From an uncultured Curtobacterium sp. (GTDB taxonomy: Bacteria > Actinomycetota > Actinomycetes > Actinomycetales > Microbacteriaceae): DNA of 51,829 nt. Position numbers and translations under genes: made by a program. Below, one piece after another: positions 8,808 to 18,107 of the stretch. The notes beneath the pieces are model-generated. The model made no database searches. It saw only the letters and a list, made by a program, of their open reading frames with translations, and was not told the origin of the DNA. The stretch is from the NCBI GenBank assembly GCA_913778205.1, contig CAJYUW010000046.1, positions 1-51,829 of the forward strand. The letters run 5' to 3'. Position 1 is the first letter of the stretch, and every line of letters begins with the position of its first letter.

Positions 8808-9308
8808 TCAGCGCACGCGGTCGGTGATGCTCTTCGGCCCGCGGCCCATGCCGAGGAGGCCCGCGCGGGCCAGCTCTTTGATGCCGTACGGCTCGAGCAC
8901 GCGCAGGATGGCCTGGATCTTGCCCGGGTCGCCGGTGACCTCGACCACGAGCGAGTCGGTCGCGACGTCGACGACCTGCGCACGGAAGAGGGTCACGGCC
9001 TCGAGCACGGCGGAGCGGGTCTGGTTGTCGACCCGGACCTTGACCAGCATGTGCTCGCGCTGGACCGACTGCGAGAAGTCGAGCTCGACGATCTTGATGA
9101 CGTTGACGAGCTTGTTCAGCTGCTTCGTCACCTGCTCGAGCGGCAGGTCCTCGACGTCCACCACGACGGTGATGCGGGACAGGCCCTCGACCTCCGTGTT
9201 GCCGACGGCGAGCGACTCGATGTTGAACCCGCGTCGGGCGAACAGGCCGGCGACGCGCGTCAGCAGACCCGGCTTGTCCTCGACGAGCAGGGAGAGGACG
9301 TGGCTCAT
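8808..9308 (-). CDS. ilvN: acetolactate synthase small (regulatory) subunit
   Basis: This is the regulatory subunit that activates the large subunit and confers valine feedback inhibition. It has 166 residues. The N-terminal ACT domain starts at once ([25 protein letters not shown], broken by no gap) with the NIESLAVG motif, and a second ACT-like C-terminal domain follows. The ATG overlaps the ilvB stop codon as ATGA, giving stoichiometric coupling. The IlvN/IlvH naming is interchangeable in actinobacteria. Confidence 0.97.
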   Translation of the reverse strand: MSHVLSLLVEDKPGLLTRVAGLFARRGFNIESLAVGNTEVEGLSRITVVVDVEDLPLEQVTKQLNKLVNVIKIVELDFSQSVQREHMLVKVRVDNQTRSAVLEAVTLFRAQVVDVATDSLVVEVTGDPGKIQAILRVLEPYGIKELARAGLLGMGRGPKSITDRVR

Positions 9309-11128
9309 GCGGGGTCTCCGGTCATGTCGGCGTCCTCGACGTCCCAGCTGGGCGCGTGGTCGCGGGCGTACTCGATCGAGGAGTTGCCGACGCCCTGCGG
9401 GACCATCGGCCAGACCATCGAGTCACGGCTCACGACGAAGTCGATCACCACGGGGCGGTCGTTCGTCTCGAGCGCGAGCTGGATGGCGGCGTCGACCTGG
9501 TCGGCGCGCTCGACGCGGATGCCGAGGGCACCGTACGCGTCGGCGAGCTTCACGAAGTCGGGCACCCGGCGGCTCTGGTGGCCGGTCTCGAGGTCGGTGA
9601 AGGAGTGGCGGCCGTCGTAGAACAGCGTCTGCCACTGCCGCACCATGCCGAGCGACGAGTTGTTGATGACCGCGACCTTGATCGGGATGTCGTTGATGAC
9701 GCAGGTCGCGAGCTCCTGGTTCGTCATCTGGAAGCAACCGTCGCCGTCGATCGCCCAGACCACGCGGTCCGGCTCGGCGACCTTGGCGCCCATGGCCGCC
9801 GGGACGGAGTAGCCCATGGTGCCGGCGCCGCCCGAGTTCAGCCACGCGTGCGGACGCTCGTACTGGATGAACTGCGCGGACCACATCTGGTGCTGCCCGA
9901 CGCCCGAGGCGTAGATCGCCTCCGGGCCGGTGAGCTCGCCGATGCGACGGATGATCGCCTGCGGCGCGAGGAGGCCGTCGGTCGGCTCCGCGTACCCGAG
10001 CGGGAAGTCCCCGCGGAGCTGCTCGAGCTTCTGCCACCACGCCGCGGTGTCCGCGCGGTCGGCGGGTGCGATGCCGCCCCAGGCGTCGAGCAGGTCGGCC
10101 AGGACCTCCTTCGCGTCGCCCACGATCGGGACGTCCGCGAACCGGATCTTCGAGATCTCGGCGGGGTCGATGTCGACGTGCACGACCTTGGCGTGCGGCG
10201 CGAACTCGTCGGCCTTGCCCGTCACGCGGTCGTCGAACCGGGCGCCGAGCGCGATGATGAGGTCGCTGTCCTGCAGGCCGAGCACCGCCGGGACGGTGCC
10301 GTGCATGCCGGGCATGCCGAGGTGCTGCGGGTGCGAGTCGGGGAACGCGCCGCGCGCCATGAGCGTGGTGACGACGGGCGCACCGGTGGCCTCGGCGAAC
10401 GCCTTGAGTTCGGCCGTGGCACCGGCGCGCACGACACCCCCGCCGACGTACAGGACCGGACGCTCGGACTCGGCGAGCAGCTGCGCGGCAGCGGCGATCT
10501 GCTTGCCGTGTGCCTTGGTGACCGGGCGGTAGCCGGGCAGGTCGATCTTGGGCGGCCACACGTAGGGCGCCGACTTCTGCTGGGCGTCCTTGGTGATGTC
10601 GACCAGGACGGGGCCCGGCCGACCGGTCGTCGCGATCTGGTACGCCGCGGCCAGGGTCGCCGGGATGTCGGCCGGGTCGGTCACGAGGAACGAGTGCTTC
10701 GTGATCGGCATCGTGATGCCGACGATGTCGGCCTCCTGGAAGGCGTCCGTGCCCATCAGGGTCGAGAACACCTGCCCGGTGATGGCGATGAACGGGACCG
10801 AGTCCATGTAGGCGTCGGCGATGGCGGTCACGAGGTTCGTCGCACCGGGACCGGAGGTCGCGATGGCGACGCCGACGCGGCCGGACGCCGAGGCGTAGCC
10901 CTCGGCGGCGTGACCGGCGCCCTGCTCGTGACGGACGAGGACGTGGCGGATCGTCGTGGACGCCATGAGCTCGTCGTAGAAGGGGATGATGGCGCCACCG
11001 GGCAGGCCGAAGACGTCGGTGATCCCGAGGTGCTCGAGCGTCCGCAGGACGGCTCCCGAGCCGGTCAGGACCTCCGGCGTCCGGCGTGCACCGGCGGCCG
11101 CGGACAGCGGAGTTGCTTCCGTGGGCAT
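9305..11128 (-). CDS. ilvB: acetolactate synthase large (catalytic) subunit
   Basis: This ThDP enzyme condenses pyruvate with pyruvate or 2-ketobutyrate. It has 607 residues from the ATG at 11128, which has AAGGA upstream; an in-frame extension to 11353 would run into ilvD and lacks family similarity. The catalytic glutamate is E68 in [15 protein letters not shown]. The FAD region includes [16 protein letters not shown], and the ThDP/Mg motif runs from GDGCFQM to [12 protein letters not shown]. It lies 46 bases after ilvD and overlaps ilvN by 4 bases. Confidence 0.98.
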   Translation of the reverse strand: MPTEATPLSAAAGARRTPEVLTGSGAVLRTLEHLGITDVFGLPGGAIIPFYDELMASTTIRHVLVRHEQGAGHAAEGYASASGRVGVAIATSGPGATNLVTAIADAYMDSVPFIAITGQVFSTLMGTDAFQEADIVGITMPITKHSFLVTDPADIPATLAAAYQIATTGRPGPVLVDITKDAQQKSAPYVWPPKIDLPGYRPVTKAHGKQIAAAAQLLAESERPVLYVGGGVVRAGATAELKAFAEATGAPVVTTLMARGAFPDSHPQHLGMPGMHGTVPAVLGLQDSDLIIALGARFDDRVTGKADEFAPHAKVVHVDIDPAEISKIRFADVPIVGDAKEVLADLLDAWGGIAPADRADTAAWWQKLEQLRGDFPLGYAEPTDGLLAPQAIIRRIGELTGPEAIYASGVGQHQMWSAQFIQYERPHAWLNSGGAGTMGYSVPAAMGAKVAEPDRVVWAIDGDGCFQMTNQELATCVINDIPIKVAVINNSSLGMVRQWQTLFYDGRHSFTDLETGHQSRRVPDFVKLADAYGALGIRVERADQVDAAIQLALETNDRPVVIDFVVSRDSMVWPMVPQGVGNSSIEYARDHAPSWDVEDADMTGDPA

Positions 11129-11174
11129 GAGGTGTTCCTTGCCTGGAGAGATGGCGGTGGTGCGGGTGTCGACG

Positions 11175-12869
11175 CTAGCCCGTGACCGCGCCCTTGGCGG
11201 CGGACTGAACGAGCTTCGCGAACTTCGCGAGGACTCCGCGGGTGTAACGCGGGGGCAGCGGGGCCCAGCCTGCTCGGCGGGCCTCCAGCTCGGCGTCGTC
11301 GACCAGTAGGTCGAGCGAGCGAGCCGCGATGTCGACACGGATGCGGTCGCCATCGCGCACGAATGCGACTGGACCTGCGTCCACCGCTTCCGGTGCGATG
11401 TGGCCGATGCACAGGCCGGTTGTGCCGCCTGAGAATCGTCCGTCCGTCAACAGTAGTACATCCTTGCCGAGGCCAGCGCCCTTGATGGCGGCGGTGATCG
11501 CCAGCATCTCGCGCATGCCGGGGCCGCCCTTCGGGCCCTCGTACCGGATGACGACGACGTCGCCCTTCTGGATCTGCCCCTCGGTGAGGGCGTCCATCGC
11601 GGCGCGTTCGCGGTCGAACACGCGTGCGGGGCCCTCGAACACGGCGGCGTCGAAGCCCGCGGTCTTCACCACGGCGCCCTCCGGCGCGAACGAGCCCTTG
11701 AGGATCGTCAGGCCGCCGGTGGCGTGGATCGGCTCGTCGAGCGGTCGGAACACCTTGCCGTCGAGCGCCGGCGGGTCGATCTCAGCGAGGTTCTCGGCCA
11801 TGGTCTTGCCCGTGACGGTCATGACGTCGCCGTGCAGCAGCCCGGCGTCGAGGAGCGCCTTCATGACGACGGGGATGCCGCCGTTCTTGTCGACGTCGTT
11901 CATCACGTACTGGCCGAACGGCTTCATGTCCGCGATGTGCGGGACCTTCGAGCCGATGCGGTTGAAGTCGTCGAGGGAGAGTTCGACCTCGGCCTCGTGC
12001 GCGATCGCGAGGAGGTGCAGGACGACGTTGGTCGAGCCTCCGAGCGCCATGGCGACGGCGATGGCGTTCTCGAACGCCTCCTTCGTCAGGATCTGGCGCG
12101 CCGTGATGCCCTTGCGCAGCATGTTCACGACCGCCTCGCCCGAGCGGTGGGCGTAGTAGTCGCGGCGACGGTCGGCCGACGGCGGCGCGGCGGAGCCGGG
12201 CAGCGACATGCCGAGCGCCTCGGCGACGGAGGCCATCGTGTTCGCCGTGTACATCCCGCCGCAGGCGCCCTCGCCCGGGACGATCGCGCACTCGATCTCC
12301 TTCAGCTCGGCCTCGGTGATCTTGCCGGCCTTGCACGCACCGACGCCCTCGAAGGAGTCGATGATCGTGACCTCCTTGAAGGAGCCGTCCGCCTGCTTGA
12401 CGTAGCCCGGCGCGACCGAGCCCGCGTAGAGGAAGACGCTCGCGAGGTCGAGGCGTGCCGCGGCCATGAGCATGCCCGGGAGCGACTTGTCGCAGCCGGC
12501 GAGCAGCACGGTGCCGTCGAGGCGCTCCGCGTTCACGACGGTCTCGACGCTGTCGGCGATGACCTCGCGCGAGACGAGGGAGAAGTGCATGCCCTCGTGG
12601 CCCATCGAGATGCCGTCCGAGACGGAGATGGTGCCGAACTGGAGCGGGTACCCGCCGCCGGAGTGGACGCCCTCCTTGGCCCCCTGCGCGAGGCGGTCGA
12701 GGGAGAGGTTGCACGGGGTGATCTCGTTCCAGGACGAGGCGATGCCGATCTGCGGCTTCTCCCAGTCCTCGTCCCCCATGCCGACGGCGCGGAGCATGCC
12801 ACGCGAGGTGGTTGCTTCGATCCCGTCGGTGACGACCCGGCTGCGCGGCTTGACGTCGATATCAGGCAT
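11175..12869 (-). CDS. ilvD: dihydroxy-acid dehydratase
   Basis: An Fe-S enzyme that dehydrates 2,3-dihydroxy-isovalerate and -3-methylvalerate to the keto acids. Its 564 residues are the normal length. The three cluster cysteines are in [18 protein letters not shown] and [13 protein letters not shown]. Substrate/metal residues near the C terminus are in [13 protein letters not shown] and IGHIAPEA. It heads the ilvDBNC row. A TAGACT box 6 bases before the ATG and no Shine-Dalgarno suggest a leaderless transcript, leaving no room for a leader-peptide attenuator between promoter and ilvD. Confidence 0.98.
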   Translation of the reverse strand: MPDIDVKPRSRVVTDGIEATTSRGMLRAVGMGDEDWEKPQIGIASSWNEITPCNLSLDRLAQGAKEGVHSGGGYPLQFGTISVSDGISMGHEGMHFSLVSREVIADSVETVVNAERLDGTVLLAGCDKSLPGMLMAAARLDLASVFLYAGSVAPGYVKQADGSFKEVTIIDSFEGVGACKAGKITEAELKEIECAIVPGEGACGGMYTANTMASVAEALGMSLPGSAAPPSADRRRDYYAHRSGEAVVNMLRKGITARQILTKEAFENAIAVAMALGGSTNVVLHLLAIAHEAEVELSLDDFNRIGSKVPHIADMKPFGQYVMNDVDKNGGIPVVMKALLDAGLLHGDVMTVTGKTMAENLAEIDPPALDGKVFRPLDEPIHATGGLTILKGSFAPEGAVVKTAGFDAAVFEGPARVFDRERAAMDALTEGQIQKGDVVVIRYEGPKGGPGMREMLAITAAIKGAGLGKDVLLLTDGRFSGGTTGLCIGHIAPEAVDAGPVAFVRDGDRIRVDIAARSLDLLVDDAELEARRAGWAPLPPRYTRGVLAKFAKLVQSAAKGAVTG

Positions 12870-12875
12870 GGGGTG

Positions 12876-12881
12876 AGTCTA
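12876..12881 (-). promoter_or_regulatory. -10 box of the ilvDBNC row, probably leaderless
   Basis: TAGACT on the minus strand, then 6 bases, then the ilvD ATG. A convincing -35 is not seen; a TTGCCC lies further upstream at a 21-base spacing, which is too long. The rest of the otsB-ilvD gap holds only half of a GGGAGGC element (GGGAGGCACGGTGC near 12949-12962) and a small ATGCG/CGCAT hairpin. Confidence 0.6.
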
Positions 12882-12988
12882 GGCGCAGTTGGGATACCAC
12901 CGGGGCAACAACATGCGTCCGCATGCTGGACCTGCGCAGGGCGCCGGCCGGGAGGCACGGTGCGGGCCCGCCGGATCGGCCGCGGTGG

Positions 12989-13771
12989 TCAGCGCGTCGC
13001 GCGTGCCCTCGCGAGCTGCTTGAGCACGCCGGTGAGCGCTGCCGGGTCGGCGACCCGGTAGCCGGCGAGCGTGTCGCCCTCCCCCACCTTCACGCCGACG
13101 TCGCCGTCGCGGAGGACCCGGAAGCCGTCCTCGTCGGTGACGTCGTCGCCGGCGAAGAACACGGCGTCGGCGCCCCGCAGTGCACGGAGCCGGTCGATCG
13201 CGTCGCCCTTCGTGACGTGTCGTACCGCGAACTCGAGGATGTCCTTGCCGCCGCGCTCGAGCACGGCGTCGTCGACCTCGTGCGCGACCCGGCTCGCCTC
13301 GGCGTCGGCCGCCGCTGCCGTCTCGGCGTCGACGCCCCGCGTGTGCACGCCGACACCGGCGGGCTTGTGCTCGATCCGGACGCCCGGGTAGCGGGTCGCG
13401 ACCTCGTCGATCGCCGCGCCGAGTCGCTGGACCCGGGCGGACTCGTCCTCGGTGAGGGCGTCCTCGTCGTGGCCGTCCACCCGCCACTCGACGCCGTGCG
13501 ACCCGACGAGCGCCATGCCGTCCGGTGCCTGCGTGACCCGGGCGAGGCCGTCGAGGGAGCGTCCGGACACCAGGACGACCTCGGTGTCCCGGGCACGCTG
13601 CAGGGTGAGGACCGCGGCCCACGACCCAGGCAGCGCGCCGACCTTCGCGGGGTCGTCGGCGAACGGCGCGAGGGTGCCGTCGAAGTCGAGTGCGACGATC
13701 AGTCGCGGCGCAGCCGCGAGCGTCTCGACGGCCGCCGACAGGGCGGAGGCGTCGTTGCTCGTGTCAGGCAC
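12989..13771 (-). CDS. otsB: trehalose-6-phosphate phosphatase
   Basis: HAD-superfamily phosphatase giving trehalose from trehalose-6-phosphate. It has 260 residues from the GTG at 13771, which overlaps the otsA end by 8 bases; a GTG one codon upstream is equally possible. HAD motif I is DFDGT (29-33) with nucleophile D29; motif II is VSGRSL; the family's GDDVTDEDGF motif lies near the C terminus. It completes the OtsAB pathway with the overlapping otsA. Trehalose serves in osmotic and desiccation tolerance in these bacteria. Confidence 0.95.
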   Translation of the reverse strand: MPDTSNDASALSAAVETLAAAPRLIVALDFDGTLAPFADDPAKVGALPGSWAAVLTLQRARDTEVVLVSGRSLDGLARVTQAPDGMALVGSHGVEWRVDGHDEDALTEDESARVQRLGAAIDEVATRYPGVRIEHKPAGVGVHTRGVDAETAAAADAEASRVAHEVDDAVLERGGKDILEFAVRHVTKGDAIDRLRALRGADAVFFAGDDVTDEDGFRVLRDGDVGVKVGEGDTLAGYRVADPAALTGVLKQLARARATR

Positions 13772-15350
13772 CACGGGCCTCCCGGGTGTCCTCGGCCGCA
13801 CGCGCGGTCTGGGCGTCCTGGTCGAAGATCGACATGCCGTCGTCCTCCGCCTCGCGGTGCACGCCCTCGGTCGCGGAGGGATCGAGGCGCGACCCCCTCG
13901 GTGCGTGCCGGTCGAGCGCCTCGAGGAAGGAGCGCGACCAGCGCGCGACGTCGTTCTCGCGGACCCGCTTGCGGAGCGCGCGCATGCGCGTGGAGCGCTC
14001 GCGTCGCGGCATCTCGATCGCACGCTGGATCGAGTCCTTGAGCGCCCCGATGTCGTGCGGGTTGACGATCACCGCCTGCTTCAGCTCGTCCGCGGCGCCG
14101 GTGAACTCGGAGAGGATGAGCACGCCGTCGTTGTCGAAGCGGGTCGCGATGTACTCCTTCGCGACGAGGTTCATGCCGTCCCGGAGCGCCGTGACGAGCA
14201 TGACGTCGGCGGCGAGGTAGAGCGCCACCATCTCCTCGCGCGGGTACCCGTGGTGCAGGTACGCGATCGGCTGGTGTCCGATGACGCCGAGGTCGCCGTT
14301 GATCCGGCCGACCGTCAGCTCGATCTCGTCGCGGAGGGCCGCGTACGTGTCGACGCGCTCGCGGCTCGGGCTCGCGACCTGGATGAGGGTGGCGTCCTCG
14401 ACCGCGACCCGGCCGTCCTCGACGAGCTCGCCGAACGCCTTGATGCGGTGGCGGATGCCCTTCGTGTAGTCGAGTCGGTCGACGCCGAGCAGGACCGTCT
14501 TCGGGTTGCCGAGGCTCGCCCGGATCTCGCGGGCGCGCTCTTGCACCTCGGGACGGTGCGCGATCTCCTCGAAGCCGGCGGCGTCGATCGAGATCGGGAA
14601 GTGCCGGGCCTCGACGTGACGGACCGTGATCCCCTTGCGACTCCGCGGTGCCGACGGGTCGTCGACGGGGACGTCGATCATCGCGCCCTTGGTCGTGTAG
14701 CCCTTGATGTGACGGACCGCGCGGAGGAAGTCGCTCGCGTCGTCGTGACGCTGGAAGCCGATGACGTCGGCGCCGAGCAGCCCGTCGAGGATCTGCGCGC
14801 GCCACGGCAGCTGCGCGTAGATGCCGACCGGCGGGAACGGGATGTGGTTGAAGAAGCCGATGGTGAGGTCGGGGCGGGCCTGGCGGAGGAGCGCCGGCAC
14901 GAGCTGCAGCTGGTAGTCCTGCACCCACACCACGCCGTCCTGCTCGGCGATCTCGGCGATCTCGTCCGCGAACCGCTGGTTCACGCGCTGGTAGGCGTTC
15001 CACCAGTCGCGGTGGTAGCTCGGGTGCTCGATGACGTCGTGGTACAGCGGCCAGAGGGTGTCGTTGCTGAAGCCCTCGTAGTACTCCTCGACGTCGTCGT
15101 CGCTGAGCGGCACCGGGACGATGTGGATGCCGTCGTTGTCGAAGGGCGCGACCTCGACCTCGGGCTGGCCCACCCAGCCGACCCAGGCGCCGTCGTTCGC
15201 CCGCATGACCGGTTCGAGTGCGGTGACGAGGCCGCCGGGCGAGTGCCGCCAGCCCTCGTTGCCGTCCTCGTCGACGACGCGGTCGACCGGCAGGCGGTTC
15301 GACGCGACGACGAAGGCGTAGCGGGTGCGGTCGGTTCGGTCAGCAGCCAT
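13764..15350 (-). CDS. otsA: trehalose-6-phosphate synthase
   Basis: GT20 glycosyltransferase joining UDP-glucose (or ADP/GDP-glucose in actinobacteria) to glucose-6-phosphate. The 528-residue protein has NRLPVDRV at the start, WVGWVGQP, HDVIEHPSYHRDWWNAYQ, WVQDYQLQLVPALLR, HIPFPP and LGVDRLDYTKGI for the sugar-nucleotide site, and ALRDGMNLVAKEYIA with LSEFTGAADEL near the end. A polar C-terminal tail of about 45 residues follows the catalytic part. It is translated before and overlaps otsB. Confidence 0.97.
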   Translation of the reverse strand: MAADRTDRTRYAFVVASNRLPVDRVVDEDGNEGWRHSPGGLVTALEPVMRANDGAWVGWVGQPEVEVAPFDNDGIHIVPVPLSDDDVEEYYEGFSNDTLWPLYHDVIEHPSYHRDWWNAYQRVNQRFADEIAEIAEQDGVVWVQDYQLQLVPALLRQARPDLTIGFFNHIPFPPVGIYAQLPWRAQILDGLLGADVIGFQRHDDASDFLRAVRHIKGYTTKGAMIDVPVDDPSAPRSRKGITVRHVEARHFPISIDAAGFEEIAHRPEVQERAREIRASLGNPKTVLLGVDRLDYTKGIRHRIKAFGELVEDGRVAVEDATLIQVASPSRERVDTYAALRDEIELTVGRINGDLGVIGHQPIAYLHHGYPREEMVALYLAADVMLVTALRDGMNLVAKEYIATRFDNDGVLILSEFTGAADELKQAVIVNPHDIGALKDSIQRAIEMPRRERSTRMRALRKRVRENDVARWSRSFLEALDRHAPRGSRLDPSATEGVHREAEDDGMSIFDQDAQTARAAEDTREARGA

Positions 15351-15416
15351 GGGGTGGTGGTGTCTCCGTTCGCCCGGGGTGGTGCACGCACGTCGTGGTG
15401 CACGTGGACGAGGCCG

Positions 15417-15422
15417 AAGTTA
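15417..15422 (-). promoter_or_regulatory. candidate -10 box of otsAB
   Basis: TAACTT on the minus strand, about 66 bases before the otsA ATG. No strong -35 and only a weak ribosome-binding site are seen. Confidence 0.35.
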
Positions 15423-15590
15423 CCAGCGGGACGTCAGCGGATCCACGGGACCTCGGCAGGTTGGATGCGGTGATCGCCCGTGTCGGCGGGACACGAGGTG
15501 CCCGGCAGGGTGACGCCGACCGCGCGGTCGGGAAGGCGCCACCCCTCGTGCGCGAGCGGCCGGCCTGGTGGACCGGGCGGGCCGCGTCAG

Positions 15591-15596
15591 TACGCT
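15591..15596 (+). promoter_or_regulatory. -10 box of the CorA-type gene, probably leaderless
   Basis: TACGCT, then 6 bases, then GTG at 15603. No Shine-Dalgarno precedes the GTG. Confidence 0.55.
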
Positions 15597-15602
15597 GACG
15601 GG

Positions 15603-16574
15603 GTGGTCAGGACGAGGGCATGGCGGAACGGCACCGCGGCAGAGCGCGACTTCCCGGTCGAGCGGGTCTCCGACCTCGTCGCGGAACCGGACACGTTCGT
15701 CTGGGTGGACCACACCGACCCGCGGCCGGAGGACCTGGCGGACCTCGAGGACGAGCTCGGCATCCACGCCCTCGCAGTGGAGGACGCGCTCGAGGCCGGC
15801 CAACGACCGAAGCTCGACCGCTACCGGGAGAGCCTGTTCCTGGTCGTCTACGACGTCACCGGTCGGACCGACACCGGGGAGCTCGTGACCCACGAGGTGA
15901 AGGCCTTCGTCACGAAGCGCGCGCTCATCACCATCCACGGCGCCGAGGTCGACCTCCGCGACGTGGAGCACCGGCTCGACGCGAACGCGGACATCGCCGA
16001 CCACGGTGTCCCGTGGCTGATGTGGGCGCTCCTCGACACGGTCGTCGACCACGCCTCGGACGTCGTCGAGGACCTCGACGACGCGGTGAGCGCGCTCGAG
16101 GACGACCTCTTCGAGCACGGGAGCAGCCGGGAGCGGCAGATCCAGCGGCGCTCGTTCGAGCTGCGGAAGCAGCTCGCCGTGCTCCGACGGCTCGTCGTCC
16201 CGACCCGGGACAGCGTCACGTCGGTCCTGCACGGCGACGCGGAGCTGGTGGTGGACGGGATCCGACCGTACTTCCGGGACGTGCAGGACCACCTCGTCAC
16301 CGTCGCCGACTCGGTCGAGCAGCTCCGCGACGCCGTCGGCAGCGTGCTCGAGACGAACCTCGGCATCGCGTCGAACCACCAGAACGTCGTGATGAAGAAG
16401 GTCACGGGCTGGGCGGCGATCATCGCGATCCCGACCGCCGTCACCGGGTTCTTCGGGCAGAACGTGCCGTTCCCGGGCTACGGCACCTGGGGCGGGGTGC
16501 TGGCCTCGGTCGGCCTGATCCTCGGGACCTCGCTCGTGCTGTACCGGGTGTTCAAGCACAAGGACTGGCTGTAG
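15603..16574 (+). CDS. CorA-type magnesium/divalent cation transporter
   Basis: A 323-residue protein with the CorA plan: a large acidic N-terminal cytoplasmic domain, a long coiled helix region (about 170-275) rich in charged residues, and two C-terminal membrane helices (VTGWAAIIAIPTAVTGFF and GGVLASVGLILGTSLVLY). The canonical GMN pore-entrance signature is replaced by GQN (285-287, in GFFGQNVPFPG), a variant I recall from actinobacterial CorA homologues. It probably carries Mg or another divalent cation. The in-frame extension upstream to 15480 is rejected because the GTG at 15603 sits right behind a -10 box. Confidence 0.88.
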   Translation: MVRTRAWRNGTAAERDFPVERVSDLVAEPDTFVWVDHTDPRPEDLADLEDELGIHALAVEDALEAGQRPKLDRYRESLFLVVYDVTGRTDTGELVTHEVKAFVTKRALITIHGAEVDLRDVEHRLDANADIADHGVPWLMWALLDTVVDHASDVVEDLDDAVSALEDDLFEHGSSRERQIQRRSFELRKQLAVLRRLVVPTRDSVTSVLHGDAELVVDGIRPYFRDVQDHLVTVADSVEQLRDAVGSVLETNLGIASNHQNVVMKKVTGWAAIIAIPTAVTGFFGQNVPFPGYGTWGGVLASVGLILGTSLVLYRVFKHKDWL

Positions 16575-16605
16575 CCGCCCGGTCGGCGGCGGCGCTGCGG
16601 GCGCG

Positions 16606-17757
16606 TCAGATCCGCAGCGCGAGCACCCCGGCCACGACCGTGAGCGGTGCCACGACGCAGCCGAGCGCCATGTAGCGGCCCCACGACAGGTGCACCCCCT
16701 CGGACGCCAGCCGGGCGTGCCAGAGCAGCGTGGCGAGCGACGCCCACGGGGTGATGAGGCAGCCGGCGTTCACGCCGACGAGGAGCGCCGCGTACCGGAT
16801 CGCCTCGTGCCCGGCGGCCGGCTCGAGCACGAGGTAGGCGGGCAGGTTGTCGATCACGTTCGCGGCGACCGCGCCGGCCCCGCCGAGCGCCAGGAGCGAC
16901 CCTGTCCCCGTGCCGCCGGGGAGCGCGTCGACGATCGGGTCGGTGATGCCGGTCGTGTGCAGGGTCTCGACGACGACGAAGAGCCCCGCCGCGAAGATCA
17001 GCGTCGACCACGGCACGCGCGAGATCCGCAGCTCCGACGGCGCCCGGAACGCGGCGACCGCGACGAGCAGCACGGCGGCGACGACCGCCGCGATCCAGAC
17101 CGTGACACCCGCGGTCAGGGCGACGACGAGCGCGACGAGCACGGCCGACGCGGACCAGAAGAACACCGGGTCCTTTGCCCGCCGGACCGACACGGGCGTG
17201 TACCGCCCGAAGAGCTTGCCGCGGAACACGACGAGGAGCACCGCGCACGGGATGACCACGCCGGCGAGCGCCGCCCACACCATCAGTCCGGCGAACGGGA
17301 TCGGCCCGTCGAGCCCGATGCGGTCGACGGCGAGCAGGTTCGTGAGGTTCGACACCGGCAACAGGAGCGACGCCGTGTTCGCCAGCCAGACGGTCGTCAG
17401 CGCGAAGGGCATGGGCGGCAGGCCGACACGTCGGGCGAGCGTGATGACGATCGGGGTGAGGAGCACCGCCGTGGTGTCGATCGACAGGAACACCGTGCAG
17501 ACGACGGCGAGCACGACGACCGCGGCCCAGAGTCCGATGGTGCGTCCGCCCCCGACCCGGGCGGCGAGGTCCGCCAGCCGGTCGAACACCCCGGCGTCCG
17601 CGGCCAGCTCGGCGACGATCGTCAGACCGAGGACGAAGCCGAGCACGGGGACCACGCGGTCGGCCAGCTGGGCGAGGTCGGCGAGGGGCAGCAGCCCGAG
17701 GGCGACGCACACAGCACCGACCACGAGCAGGACTCCGCCGATGACGGCCTGGCGCAC
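16606..17757 (-). CDS. ArsB/NhaD/SLC13-like ion transporter
   Basis: A 383-residue, strongly hydrophobic protein with about 10-11 membrane segments in two halves. Features of the ion transporter superfamily are LSIDTTAVLLTPIVITLAR, NTASLLLPVSNLTNLLAVDRI in the first half and NVIDNLPAYLVLEP in the second. These correspond to the re-entrant helix loops of ArsB-like pumps. The substrate (arsenite, dicarboxylate or other) cannot be told. GTG start with GAGGAG 8 bases upstream. No arsR or arsC is adjacent, which weakens an arsenic role. Confidence 0.85.
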   Translation of the reverse strand: MRQAVIGGVLLVVGAVCVALGLLPLADLAQLADRVVPVLGFVLGLTIVAELAADAGVFDRLADLAARVGGGRTIGLWAAVVVLAVVCTVFLSIDTTAVLLTPIVITLARRVGLPPMPFALTTVWLANTASLLLPVSNLTNLLAVDRIGLDGPIPFAGLMVWAALAGVVIPCAVLLVVFRGKLFGRYTPVSVRRAKDPVFFWSASAVLVALVVALTAGVTVWIAAVVAAVLLVAVAAFRAPSELRISRVPWSTLIFAAGLFVVVETLHTTGITDPIVDALPGGTGTGSLLALGGAGAVAANVIDNLPAYLVLEPAAGHEAIRYAALLVGVNAGCLITPWASLATLLWHARLASEGVHLSWGRYMALGCVVAPLTVVAGVLALRI

Positions 17758-17800
17758 ACTGACTCCTCACGCGCGCCGGCAGGGAGACCGGCGGCGCTCC

Positions 17801-17820
17801 AATGTAGCGGCCGGTAGCGT
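17801..17820. promoter_or_regulatory. divergent -10 boxes for the transporter and the 63-aa gene
   Basis: TACATT on the minus strand (17801-17806) faces the transporter and TAGCGT on the plus strand (17815-17820) faces the small gene. The two -10 boxes are 8 bases apart, so the two promoters overlap and RNA polymerase could hardly bind both at once. Confidence 0.45.
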
Positions 17821-17847
17821 TGACGGGACGACCAGGAGGAGGAACCC

Positions 17848-18039
17848 GTGCGGAAGTTCATGTTCAGCGGTGCCGTGTGGAGCTCGATCATCAGCGGCTA
17901 CAGCGTCGTGCAGACCACCCGGCAGGGTCCGCGCGACTGGCGCCTCGCCCTGACGTGGGTTGCGTGGCTCGCGACGACGATCGTCGCGATCGGCACGGTG
18001 GTCGAGGACGACCGCGCCGTGAGGGCGCGCCAGCCGTAG
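17848..18039 (+). CDS. small hypothetical membrane protein (63 aa)
   Basis: A GTG start is preceded by a very strong Shine-Dalgarno run (AGGAGGAGGA, 17834-17843). The product has one clear membrane helix (LALTWVAWLATTIVAIGTVV) and a weaker hydrophobic stretch near the N terminus, with a basic C-terminal tail. A -10 box and a following perfect hairpin bracket it as a one-gene unit. Function unknown. Confidence 0.7.
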   Translation: MRKFMFSGAVWSSIISGYSVVQTTRQGPRDWRLALTWVAWLATTIVAIGTVVEDDRAVRARQP

Positions 18040-18062
18040 GTCGCGGACGCGACCAGGAGACG

Positions 18063-18102
18063 GACGGGAGGCACGTGGCGGGTCCGCCACGTGCCTCCCG
18101 TC
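18063..18102. terminator. 19-bp perfect palindromic hairpin, bidirectional
   Basis: GACGGGAGGCACGTGGCGG (18063-18081) is followed after GT by its exact complement (18084-18102). It lies between the converging 63-aa gene and the mscS-family gene and can serve both strands. It shares the GGGAGGC core. Confidence 0.8.
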
Positions 18103-18107
18103 TGCCG

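Noticed and set aside
12870..12988. Leader-peptide attenuator before ilvD
   Set aside because: No short ORF rich in Ile/Val/Leu codons with a following hairpin is seen, and the -10 box lies 6 bases before the ATG.
16606..17757. Arsenite efflux operon
   Set aside because: The transporter is ArsB-like in fold only; no arsR, arsC or acr3 gene is adjacent.
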